From JBBSOW01 sp038259365 (lineage in GTDB: Bacteria > Actinomycetota > Actinomycetes > Propionibacteriales > Propionibacteriaceae): a stretch of 40,661 nt of DNA. The stretch lies in NCBI GenBank assembly GCA_038259365.1, contig JBBSOW010000021.1, forward strand, positions 1 to 40,661, in the 5' to 3' direction. Shown piece by piece: positions 24,286-30,727 of the stretch. The position numbers were made by a program, and so were the translations under genes. Within the stretch, counting starts at the first letter, position 1; the number at the start of each line of letters is the position of its first letter. The notes under the pieces were generated by a model. It was not told where the DNA came from. It did no database searches and worked only from the letters and a program-made list of their open reading frames with translations.

Positions 24286-24914
24286 AGGTGCGCTCCTGGG
24301 CCTTCGGATCGGCGGCTACCGCGGCAACGGGCGCGGTGCTGCTGCTCGCGCCGACGGGCCTGATCAAAGCGCTCAGCGCCGGACGCATCTTCTCCCCGGC
24401 CGAGGTGCCAGCGCGCGAGGTGGGCCTGGTCTTCGGCGCCCAGGTGCACCCCGACGGCCGACCCTCGCGCTACCTTCGCGCCCGATTGAACCTCGCCGCC
24501 CAGTTGTACGCCGAAGGCACGGTCAAGACGTTCGTCGTCTCCGGTGACGGGCGGGCCGAGCACCACGACGAACCGCTCAGCATGCGCGATTACCTCGTCT
24601 CGGCCGGGGTGCCCGTCGACGCGATCGTGTGCGATCCGGCGGGTTTCGACACCTACGATTCGTGCGTCCGGGCCCGACGGGTCTACGGCGTGCGCGCGCT
24701 CATCACCATCAGCCAGGCCTACCACGTGCCCCGCACCATCGCCACCGCTCGCCTGGTGGGAATCGACGCCATCGGGGTCGGCGACACGACGATCGACCGA
24801 AGCAGCACCACCTATCGTCAGGGCGCTCTCCGCGAGGTGTTCGCCGGGCTCAAGATGGCCTGGGATGTGATCAGCTGTCGGCAACCACACTCAGACCCGG
24901 GCATGGAACAGTGA
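24282..24914 (+). CDS. SanA/YdcF-type DUF218 membrane protein
   Basis: 210 residues. An N-terminal hydrophobic segment (AATAATGAVLLLAPTGLIKAL) serves as a membrane anchor, followed by the DUF218 domain: GLVFGAQVHPDGRPSRYLRARLNLAAQLYAEG, KTFVVSGDG, and SQAYHVPRTIATARLVGI with the conserved His. SanA-like proteins contribute to envelope permeability and vancomycin tolerance in other bacteria; their reaction is not settled. The GTG start overlaps the antiporter stop (24282-24285). The same reading frame runs open far upstream through both preceding genes, but that part is out of frame with real coding and is ignored. Last gene of the operon; no clear terminator follows. Confidence 0.88.
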   Translation: MKVRSWAFGSAATAATGAVLLLAPTGLIKALSAGRIFSPAEVPAREVGLVFGAQVHPDGRPSRYLRARLNLAAQLYAEGTVKTFVVSGDGRAEHHDEPLSMRDYLVSAGVPVDAIVCDPAGFDTYDSCVRARRVYGVRALITISQAYHVPRTIATARLVGIDAIGVGDTTIDRSSTTYRQGALREVFAGLKMAWDVISCRQPHSDPGMEQ

Positions 24915-25022
24915 TTGCGATCGTGCTCGCCGTTGACTCGTGCCACGTCTGAGGTGAAAGGACCTCTGGTGAGGAGGGGCCACACCTACTCTCACCCGCG
25001 CTTAGGTTAATCCACCTCAAGT

Positions 25023-25028
25023 TATACT
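25023..25028 (+). promoter_or_regulatory. -10 box of the AbrB/VapC module
   Basis: TATACT ends 7 nt before ATG 25036. It is the same hexamer and spacing as the other toxin-antitoxin module at 7426. The likely -35 is a weak TTAGGT at about 25002-25007. Confidence 0.6.
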
Positions 25029-25035
25029 TGTCGGT

Positions 25036-25260
25036 ATGACTCACACGGTAGGGCAAAAGGGCCAGGTCGTGATCCCAAAGTCGCTGCGGGACGAGCTGGG
25101 GATCGAGCCGGGCGATGAAGTCGTCTTCTGGACCGAGGGCGATCACCTTTCGCTTCGGACACACAACTCGATCCGCCCGCTCCAGGGCCGCTTCTCCGGA
25201 GTGGATCTAGAGGGCGAACTGATGGCGGGTAGGGCCGAAGATCGCCGCCTAGAGTCATGA
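25036..25260 (+). CDS. vapB: AbrB/SpoVT-type antitoxin of a VapBC module
   Basis: A 74-residue antitoxin. Residues 1-45 form the swapped-hairpin AbrB DNA-binding fold: VGQKGQVVIPKSLRDELGIEPGDEVVFW. The C-terminal part (about 46-74) is the toxin-binding tail. Its stop overlaps the toxin start by four bases (ATGA at 25257-25260). Proteins of this kind bind their own promoter; the TATACT box ends 7 nt before the ATG, so a bound dimer would block it. There is no ribosome-binding site, consistent with leaderless translation. Confidence 0.93.
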   Translation: MTHTVGQKGQVVIPKSLRDELGIEPGDEVVFWTEGDHLSLRTHNSIRPLQGRFSGVDLEGELMAGRAEDRRLES

Positions 25261-25640
25261 CAGTGGTCCTCGATAGTTGGCCAGTCATGAGATACCTAGC
25301 CAACGACCAGCCGGTGGCCACCAAGGTTCACCAACTCCTGGAAGCGCAGCATCCGATCATGAGCTGGATAAATCTTGGAGAAGTGCTCTACGTCTTGACC
25401 CGCGCGGTCGGGGAATCCGAAGCGAAGACCGCCGTCCGCGACCTCCAAGCACGAATTAGCGCCGAACTGCCGACCGTCTCCAGGATCGAGGAGGCGGCCC
25501 TAATCAAGGCTTCCCTACCCATGTCCTACGCGGACGCGTTCGCCGCGGCGACCGCCATAGCCCGCAACGCCGAACTATGGACCGGCGATCCCGAGTTGCT
25601 TGTCCAGGGATCGGCATGGCGCTGGGTCGATCTACGCTGA
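25257..25640 (+). CDS. vapC: PIN-domain toxin VapC
   Basis: A 127-residue PIN-domain ribonuclease. The four acidic residues of the Mg2+ site can be placed: Asp6 (VVLDSWPVM), Glu42 (INLGEVLYV), Asp93 (SYADAFAAATA) and Asp111 (WTGDPELL). All are kept, so it should be active. VapC toxins cleave specific tRNAs or rRNA; the target here is unknown. The usual DTN or DAS start is DSW here, a small deviation. It is convergent with pgi, with 10 bp between the stop codons. Confidence 0.92.
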   Translation: MTVVLDSWPVMRYLANDQPVATKVHQLLEAQHPIMSWINLGEVLYVLTRAVGESEAKTAVRDLQARISAELPTVSRIEEAALIKASLPMSYADAFAAATAIARNAELWTGDPELLVQGSAWRWVDLR

Positions 25641-25650
25641 CCCTGGACCT

Positions 25651-27327
25651 CTACCGCTGGCGGTGCTCGCGGTAATAGGTGATGAGCGCCTGGGTCGAGG
25701 AGTCCTGCTTCTCCAGCGCCTGGGTGTCGCCGCCGACGGCGGGGGTGATTTCCTGGGCGAGCTTCTTGCCCAGCTCAACACCCCATTGGTCGAAGCTGTC
25801 GATGCCCCAGACCACGCCCTGGACGAAGGTGATGTGCTCGTACAGCGCGATCAGCTGGCCCACCACGCTGGGGGAGAGCGCCGAGGCCATGATCGACGTG
25901 GTGGGGCGGTTGCCCGAGAACACCCGGGCGGCCACGACGGATTCGTCGGTGCCTTCGGCGCGCACCTCCTCGGCGGTCTTTCCGAACGCCAGGGCGGCGG
26001 TCTGGGCGAAGAAGTTGGCCAGGAACAGTTCGTGGACGTCAGCGTCACCGTCGACGAGCGGGTTGGCCGGGTTGGCGACGGCGATGAAATCGGCCGGGAT
26101 CAGCTGCGTGCCCTGGTGGATCAGCTGGTAGAAGGCGTGCTGACCGTTGGTGCCCGGTTCGCCCCAGAACACCTCGCCGGTCTCGGTGGAGACCGGGGAG
26201 CCGTCCCAGCGCACCGACTTGCCGTTGGATTCCATGGTCAACTGCTGCAGGTAGGCCGGGAAGCGGTGCAGGTACTGCGCGTAGGGCAGGACGGCGTGGG
26301 TCGCGGCACCGAAGAAGTTGCGGTACCACACGTTGATGAGCCCCATCAGCAGCGGCACGTTCTTGGCCGGCTCGGCGGTGGCGAAGTGCTCATCCAACGC
26401 CCGGAAGCCGGAGAGGAAGTCCTCGAAGTTCTCCTGGCCGATGGCCAACGCCAGCGAGGTGCCCACGGCCGAATCGACCGAGTAGCGCCCACCCACCCAA
26501 TCCCAGAAGCCGAACGCGTTCTCGGGATCGATGCCGAAATCGGCGACCTTGTCCAGCGCGGTCGAGACGGCGACGAAGTGCTTCGCGACCGCCTCGGTGG
26601 CGGCGTCGTCTTCTTGACCGATGGCACCCGAGGCCCGTAGTTGCTCAAGCAGCCAGCTCCTGGCCAGGCGGGCGTTGGTGAGGGTCTCCAAGGTGGTGAA
26701 GGTCTTGGAGGCGATGATGAACAGGGTGGTCTCGGGGTCCGCGCCCTTGACCGTCTCGGCAATATCGGTGGGGTCGATGTTGGAGACGAACCGGCACTCG
26801 GGGCCGCCCTCGGCGTAGGGCAACAGGGCCTCGTAGACCATGACCGGGCCCAGATCGGACCCGCCGATCCCGACGTTGATCACGCACTCGATGGGCTTGC
26901 CGGTGACGCCGACCCAGTCGCCACTGCGGACCCGACCCACGAACGCATAGATCTTGGCCAGCTCGGCGTGCACGTCGGCGACGACGTCTTGGCCGTCCAC
27001 GCTCAGCCGGTCGGTGCTGGACCGTCGCAGCGCCGTGTGCAACACCGCGCGATCCTCGGTGACGTTGATGTGGGCACCGGAGTACATCGCCTCCCGGCGC
27101 TCGGCCACCTCGACCTCATCGGCCAGGGCGAGCAACGCGTCCACGATGTCGGCGTCGATGAGGTTCTTGGACAGGTCGACGTGCAGGTCACCCGCCTCGT
27201 GGGTGAAGCGGTCCGCACGATCGGCGTCGTCGGCAAACCAACCTCGCAAATTCGGTTCTAGGCCGGCCTTGAGCTCGCCCAATCGGGACCAGGCAGCGGT
27301 GGTGGTGGCGTCTATCGGCTTGTTCAT
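25651..27327 (-). CDS. pgi: Glucose-6-phosphate isomerase
   Basis: A 558-residue enzyme interconverting glucose 6-phosphate and fructose 6-phosphate. Family segments: CVINVGIGGSDLGPVM, FIIASKTFTTLETLTNA, GRYSVDSAVGTSLALAIG, and the active-site Glu region WGEPGTNGQHAFYQLIHQGT. It is full length and ends with STQALITYYREHRQR. The frame stays open upstream to 27777, antisense to dgt, but the family N-terminus and the TAAGGT box 7 nt before it fix the start at ATG 27327. The start lies 31 bp from the divergent dgt start. In this window it acts just downstream of the glucokinase PpgK. Confidence 0.97.
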   Translation of the reverse strand: MNKPIDATTTAAWSRLGELKAGLEPNLRGWFADDADRADRFTHEAGDLHVDLSKNLIDADIVDALLALADEVEVAERREAMYSGAHINVTEDRAVLHTALRRSSTDRLSVDGQDVVADVHAELAKIYAFVGRVRSGDWVGVTGKPIECVINVGIGGSDLGPVMVYEALLPYAEGGPECRFVSNIDPTDIAETVKGADPETTLFIIASKTFTTLETLTNARLARSWLLEQLRASGAIGQEDDAATEAVAKHFVAVSTALDKVADFGIDPENAFGFWDWVGGRYSVDSAVGTSLALAIGQENFEDFLSGFRALDEHFATAEPAKNVPLLMGLINVWYRNFFGAATHAVLPYAQYLHRFPAYLQQLTMESNGKSVRWDGSPVSTETGEVFWGEPGTNGQHAFYQLIHQGTQLIPADFIAVANPANPLVDGDADVHELFLANFFAQTAALAFGKTAEEVRAEGTDESVVAARVFSGNRPTTSIMASALSPSVVGQLIALYEHITFVQGVVWGIDSFDQWGVELGKKLAQEITPAVGGDTQALEKQDSSTQALITYYREHRQR

Positions 27328-27334
27328 GACCCTC

Positions 27335-27340
27335 ACCTTA
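27335..27340 (-). promoter_or_regulatory. pgi: -10-like box of pgi
   Basis: TAAGGT on the minus strand, 7 nt before ATG 27327 and 6 bp from the opposing box of dgt. Confidence 0.45.
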
Positions 27341-27346
27341 TCGGGG

Positions 27347-27352
27347 TAGTTT
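27347..27352 (+). promoter_or_regulatory. dgt: -10-like box of dgt
   Basis: TAGTTT ends 6 nt before ATG 27359. The expected -35 would fall on the pgi start codon. Confidence 0.4.
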
Positions 27353-27358
27353 TGCGCC

Positions 27359-28918
27359 ATGGATGCCCGCCAACGCAACGCCCGGGCCAGGACCGAGGTG
27401 GGAGCCTCGAGACCACTGGCGGCCGGGGTCGAATCGGAGTTTCGCATCGATCTGGAGCGGATCAGGTTCGCTCCCGCGTTCTCCCGGCTCGCCGAGGTCA
27501 CCCAGGTGGTCACCTCGGGCGCCACGGCCGGCGTCGTGCACAACCGTCTCACCCACTCGATCAAGGTCACGGCCGTGGCCCGCGCCATAGCGGTGGGCCT
27601 CCTCCACACCCACCCGACGTCGCTGCTGGACGAGCTCGGGGGGCTCGACCACGTCGTCTGCGAGGCGGCGGGAGTGGCCCACGACCTGGGCCACCCGCCC
27701 TTTGGCCACCTCGGCGAGCGGGTCCTGGATCGCCTCGGGCGCACCCGATTCGGGCTCCGCGACGGATTCGAGGGCAACGCTCAGACCTTCCGCATCCTGA
27801 CCGAGCTGGAGGTCCACGGCTCCGGCGACGAGGGGCTCAACCTCACCGCCGCCGTCCGGGCCGCGGTCTTGAAGTACCCGTGGGGACGTTTCCAGGTGCC
27901 GTCCCCGCATCCGACGGCCTGGTCCGAGCGCCCCCGCGGCGTCGGTTCGGCGCTACCGAGCGAGGATCCCGACACCCCGAACGCCGGACCGGGCGCCAAC
28001 AAGTTCAGCGCCTACACCACCGACCTGGCCGAAATGATGAGCGTGCTCCGCGCCTTCGAGAACCTGGGTCCGGGGCGCCAAACGCTGGAGTGCGCGGTCA
28101 TGGACGTGGCCGACGACATCGCCTATTCGCTGCATGATCTCGAGGATTTCCATCGCTCTGGCGTGCTGCAGTTTTCGGCGATCTCGGCCGAGTTCCGGTG
28201 CTGGCAACGAGACCGCCTTGCGCTCGCCGCCATGTCGCCCAGCGATCTCGCTCAGTCGGGCCGCCAAGCGGGCGCCGGGCTGGAACGCCTGCGCCGGCGC
28301 CTGGCCAACCGTGACGGCTGGGTTCACACCGAGGACCGCTTCTACGCCGCCGTCGAGGCGATCGGCGAGGAGTTCGTCGACGGCGTCCTGGCGATGCCCT
28401 ACGACGGGTCGATGGCCGCGGACCGCGCCCTGTCGGGTTTTGTCACCAGCTGGATCGATCGGTTCATCTCCTCGGTGGCTCTCAATCCCAACCCGCACGT
28501 CCGCTCCTCGTGGGTGGAGCTGGAGCCCAGCACCTTCCACGAGGTGTCGATCCTGAAGTTCGTGCACCAGTACTTCGTGCTGAACCGCCCCGATCTCGCC
28601 ATGCTGCAACGGGGGCAGGCGCACGCCCTCACCCAGATTGTCGAAGCCTTCGACGACTGGCTGGGCGATCACCACGAGGCGGTCCGGGCGCCGCGGCGCC
28701 TGCAGGACCTCGTGACCGCGGCCACCTTCGGCTTCGAACAGACCTGCCGAGAGAATCCTCAATGGTTGGGCAGGCAGACCGGCTACGACCTGGAGCGGAT
28801 GGGCCGCGGACGCGGCATCTTGGACTACATCGCCTCACTGACCGACGAGCAGGCGCTGTCCTACGCCAGCCGGCTGCGCGGCACCGGCGCGGTGTTGTGG
28901 AGCGGCGGGGAGCTGTAG
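27359..28918 (+). CDS. dgt: dGTP triphosphohydrolase-like HD protein
   Basis: A 519-residue HD-domain phosphohydrolase that splits dNTPs into nucleoside and triphosphate. Metal-site residues: His66 in NRLTHSIKV, the His108-Asp109 pair in VAHDLGHPPFGHLGE, and a late Asp in VMDVADDIAYSLHDLEDF. The GHPPFGH loop and FEGNAQTFRILTELE are diagnostic. One deviation: the substrate-contact segment usually reading KTQV is EVTQVV. Bacterial homologues often hydrolyse several dNTPs and need one as activator, so strict dGTP specificity is not assured. It begins at ATG 27359 without a ribosome-binding site, divergent from pgi. Confidence 0.92.
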   Translation: MDARQRNARARTEVGASRPLAAGVESEFRIDLERIRFAPAFSRLAEVTQVVTSGATAGVVHNRLTHSIKVTAVARAIAVGLLHTHPTSLLDELGGLDHVVCEAAGVAHDLGHPPFGHLGERVLDRLGRTRFGLRDGFEGNAQTFRILTELEVHGSGDEGLNLTAAVRAAVLKYPWGRFQVPSPHPTAWSERPRGVGSALPSEDPDTPNAGPGANKFSAYTTDLAEMMSVLRAFENLGPGRQTLECAVMDVADDIAYSLHDLEDFHRSGVLQFSAISAEFRCWQRDRLALAAMSPSDLAQSGRQAGAGLERLRRRLANRDGWVHTEDRFYAAVEAIGEEFVDGVLAMPYDGSMAADRALSGFVTSWIDRFISSVALNPNPHVRSSWVELEPSTFHEVSILKFVHQYFVLNRPDLAMLQRGQAHALTQIVEAFDDWLGDHHEAVRAPRRLQDLVTAATFGFEQTCRENPQWLGRQTGYDLERMGRGRGILDYIASLTDEQALSYASRLRGTGAVLWSGGEL

Positions 28919-28943
28919 CGGCCAAACTCGAGCGTTAAAGGCT

Positions 28944-28960
28944 ATGCGGGCCGCCGGCAT
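28944..28960 (+). terminator. Weak hairpin after dgt
   Basis: ATGCGGGCCGCCGGCAT folds into a short stem with one mismatch, 26 nt after the dgt stop, followed by TTATTTCT. A poor terminator candidate. Confidence 0.25.
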
Positions 28961-29031
28961 TATTTCTGCTTGATTCAATGTGATCTGACCCTCATCCGGG
29001 TGACCTCGGCTTATCGCATCGGGACGCTTTT

Positions 29032-29069
29032 AACCCCAGACACGACAAATAACCCCTGACACGACAAAA
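29032..29069. repeat. Tandem 19-bp repeat, two copies
   Basis: AACCCCAGACACGACAAAT is followed directly by AACCCCTGACACGACAAAA, two bases different. The second copy runs into the terminator hairpin of the small minus-strand gene, whose transcript tail would read into the repeat. Confidence 0.85.
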
Positions 29070-29090
29070 GCCCCCAGAAACTGGGGGCTT
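29068..29090 (-). terminator. Rho-independent terminator of the small basic protein gene
   Basis: A perfect 10-bp stem, AAGCCCCCAG with CTGGGGGCTT, and a 3-nt loop. On the minus strand it is followed by TTTTGTC, and it lies 16 nt after the small gene's stop. It is the clearest intrinsic terminator in the window. Confidence 0.85.
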
Positions 29091-29106
29091 AAAACGTTTA
29101 TGTCGT

Positions 29107-29280
29107 TCAGAAACGGAAACCGAAGTAGCCGGTCCGCTGAGCGACCATAAGGAGTTCGTCACGCATACCCGGAGTGGCGGCATCGGAAATGGCCCGATTG
29201 AGCGCACGCTCGGATTGATTGGCGACGTGACGACGACGAGCTGCGGAGCGACGGTTCGCGACAGCACGCGAGATAGACAT
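29107..29280 (-). CDS. Small basic protein, 57 residues, conserved-looking
   Basis: Starts at ATG 29280 with MSISRAVANRRSAARRRHVA, continues ERALNRAISDAATPGMRDEL, and ends with RTGYFGFRF before TGA. The N-terminal third is very arginine-rich; the middle looks like an amphipathic helix. There is a strong ribosome-binding site (AAGGAAAAG about 6 nt upstream), its own terminator 16 nt downstream, and a promoter-like TAGTAT at 29338-29343, so it is almost surely a real gene. I recall similar short actinobacterial proteins with an RAL(N/E)RAI...MRDEL core, but I cannot name a family. The basic head suggests nucleic-acid or ribosome binding; that is inference. Confidence 0.82.
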   Translation of the reverse strand: MSISRAVANRRSAARRRHVANQSERALNRAISDAATPGMRDELLMVAQRTGYFGFRF

Positions 29281-29337
29281 TGTTTCTTTTCCTTTCGTGG
29301 ACGCTAGGTTTCTGCGTCATTTGCGAGTACATGAGTA

Positions 29338-29366
29338 ATACTACCCGTGGGTACCTTTTATCTCCA
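29338..29366 (-). promoter_or_regulatory. Candidate promoter and palindromic operator of the small basic protein gene
   Basis: On the minus strand TGGAGA (29366-29361) and TAGTAT (29343-29338) are 17 bp apart, a plausible -35/-10 pair. Between and overlapping them is TACCC-GT-GGGTA (29342-29353), a palindrome placed where a repressor would act. The transcript would have a leader of about 50 nt. Confidence 0.45.
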
Positions 29367-29556
29367 CCCATTTTGCTGTGATCTCGCCCTCACGGGGGTG
29401 ATCCAAGCCACCCCGCATCCACCGGTCAATTCTCGCCTCGAACAGAGCAACAATCTCGCCTAGAAAATGGTGGCGGGCCGCTCCCGTCGTGATGCTGGCC
29501 GCAGGCGCCATGCCTTCGCTCGAATCCAAAATGGGGTGCCTTAGCTGGGTAGGAAG

Positions 29557-30609
29557 TCAGCGCACGCTCACGTGTACGTGATCGCGGTGGTTCGCGGTGG
29601 CGCCGCCGCGGCTGGACATCGAGCGCCAGCCCTCACCGGAGCGCTGGGTGGTCCAGATCTTTTGATCGAAGATCACCTCGGTGACACCGAGCCGTCCGGC
29701 GTTGGAGCGGACGTAGCGCGCGACCTGCCACCCGAGGGCGTTTCCACCGCCGGAGGACCAGTTGGGCACCATCGCGTCGAGGGCCCGGCCGGCGCCGTGA
29801 TTGCCTCCGCCCCCTCGGGTTCCCCCATAGCTACTGATGGACCCGAAGCTGTTGCAGATGGCCCGATGAACGGCGATGGCGTTGGGCTGCAGCCCGCTCT
29901 CCACTCCCGAGCTAGAGCAGGCAGAACCGTTGACCCCGGACGGCGTTTTCCCGGAGCTGCGCTTGGCCGACCGGCTGGCGGAGCCACCGCGGGAGGTCTT
30001 GGGCTGAGACGACTTGGACTGAGACGACTTGGACTGAGCCGACTTGGATTGAGCCGACTTGGATTTTGCCGCCCTCGGCTTCGACGAGCCGATGCCGTCG
30101 CCATGGACCCAGGCCACCTTGCCGTGGTAGCTCAGCTGGCGCCACCCGCCCTTGGACTTCGCCGTGGCCTGCAGTTTGGTACCCACGGGGACGGTCACCG
30201 TGACGGAACTGTCGGTCGACGGTCTGCGGCGCAGGTTCATGGCCTTCGTCGTGTAGACGGATCCAGTGATCCTGGCCGGCTTGGCCTGCGGCAGGGCCTG
30301 GATCCGCGCGGCCGTGTTCACCTTGGCGGCCTTGCGTCGGTCGGTCTTGTCGAGTTCGAGGGCAGCGGCCATCCGTCCCGCCTCGCCGAGGCCGTCCCCG
30401 GCTCGCGCGGAGCTGCGGCTGGCCTGCTGGCTCCGGCGCTCGGCGATGTTGGAGGTCGTGGTCGCCGGCTCGGCCGTCAGCTCGGCCTTGGGTGCCTCCA
30501 GCGCGACGACGCTGCCCGTCGCCAGGCTCAAGACAGCCAACGACGCGACGCCAACACGAACGACTCGGGCTGACGGTTTGCTCCGCAGCACGCGTTTCCC
30601 TCGACTCAC
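29557..30609 (-). CDS. Secreted SH3 protein with ARB-07466-like C-terminal domain
   Basis: A 350-residue exported protein. Start is GTG 30609, set by AAAGGGAG 7 nt upstream. Residues about 12-36 are a basic stretch and hydrophobic signal segment. Residues 113-175 form a bacterial SH3 domain (MNLRRRPSTDSS, GGWRQLSYHGKVAWVHGDGI). Residues 180-226 are a Lys/Ser/Gln repeat linker (units SKSAQ). Residues 229-350 match the ARB-07466-like domain, with Cys231 and Cys252 able to form a disulfide. His271, Asp278, Asp343 and His346 (HGAGRALD...DHVH) have the spacing of the zinc site of M15/LAS peptidases. A wall-binding or wall-cutting role is therefore likely, but activity is inferred. It is divergent from the aldehyde dehydrogenase homologue. 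Confidence 0.85.
   Translation of the reverse strand: MSRGKRVLRSKPSARVVRVGVASLAVLSLATGSVVALEAPKAELTAEPATTTSNIAERRSQQASRSSARAGDGLGEAGRMAAALELDKTDRRKAAKVNTAARIQALPQAKPARITGSVYTTKAMNLRRRPSTDSSVTVTVPVGTKLQATAKSKGGWRQLSYHGKVAWVHGDGIGSSKPRAAKSKSAQSKSAQSKSSQSKSSQPKTSRGGSASRSAKRSSGKTPSGVNGSACSSSGVESGLQPNAIAVHRAICNSFGSISSYGGTRGGGGNHGAGRALDAMVPNWSSGGGNALGWQVARYVRSNAGRLGVTEVIFDQKIWTTQRSGEGWRSMSSRGGATANHRDHVHVSVR
29999..30067. repeat. 15-bp coding tandem repeat in the SH3 protein linker
   Basis: Units GACTTGGACTGAGAC, ...GAGCC, and GACTTGGATTGAGCC repeat with a 15-bp period from 30011, with degenerate edges. They encode SKSAQ/SKSSQ, and the copy number may vary between strains by slippage without breaking the frame. 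Confidence 0.85.
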
Positions 30610-30714
30610 CGACAAACTCCCTTTCGATACCAATTCGTGATAAACCTCCACGAGTGTAGGTGGTTCTTACGCAATATTCATCTTCGCGGTTGTGCCCCAA
30701 GGGCCGCGGCAGCC

Positions 30715-30720
30715 TACCCT
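30715..30720 (+). promoter_or_regulatory. -10-like box of the aldehyde dehydrogenase homologue
   Basis: TACCCT ends 7 nt before ATG 30728. Confidence 0.45.
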
Positions 30721-30727
30721 TCGTCGT

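Noticed and set aside
29341..29529. 62-codon minus-strand frame upstream of the small basic protein gene
   Set aside because: Starts with TTG, has no ribosome-binding site, little codon bias and no family likeness; it runs across the promoter region of the small gene.
30610..30727. Possible c-di-AMP riboswitch before the SH3 protein gene
   Set aside because: Such riboswitches often precede wall-enzyme genes, but the predicted leader is only about 40 nt and lacks their conserved elements.
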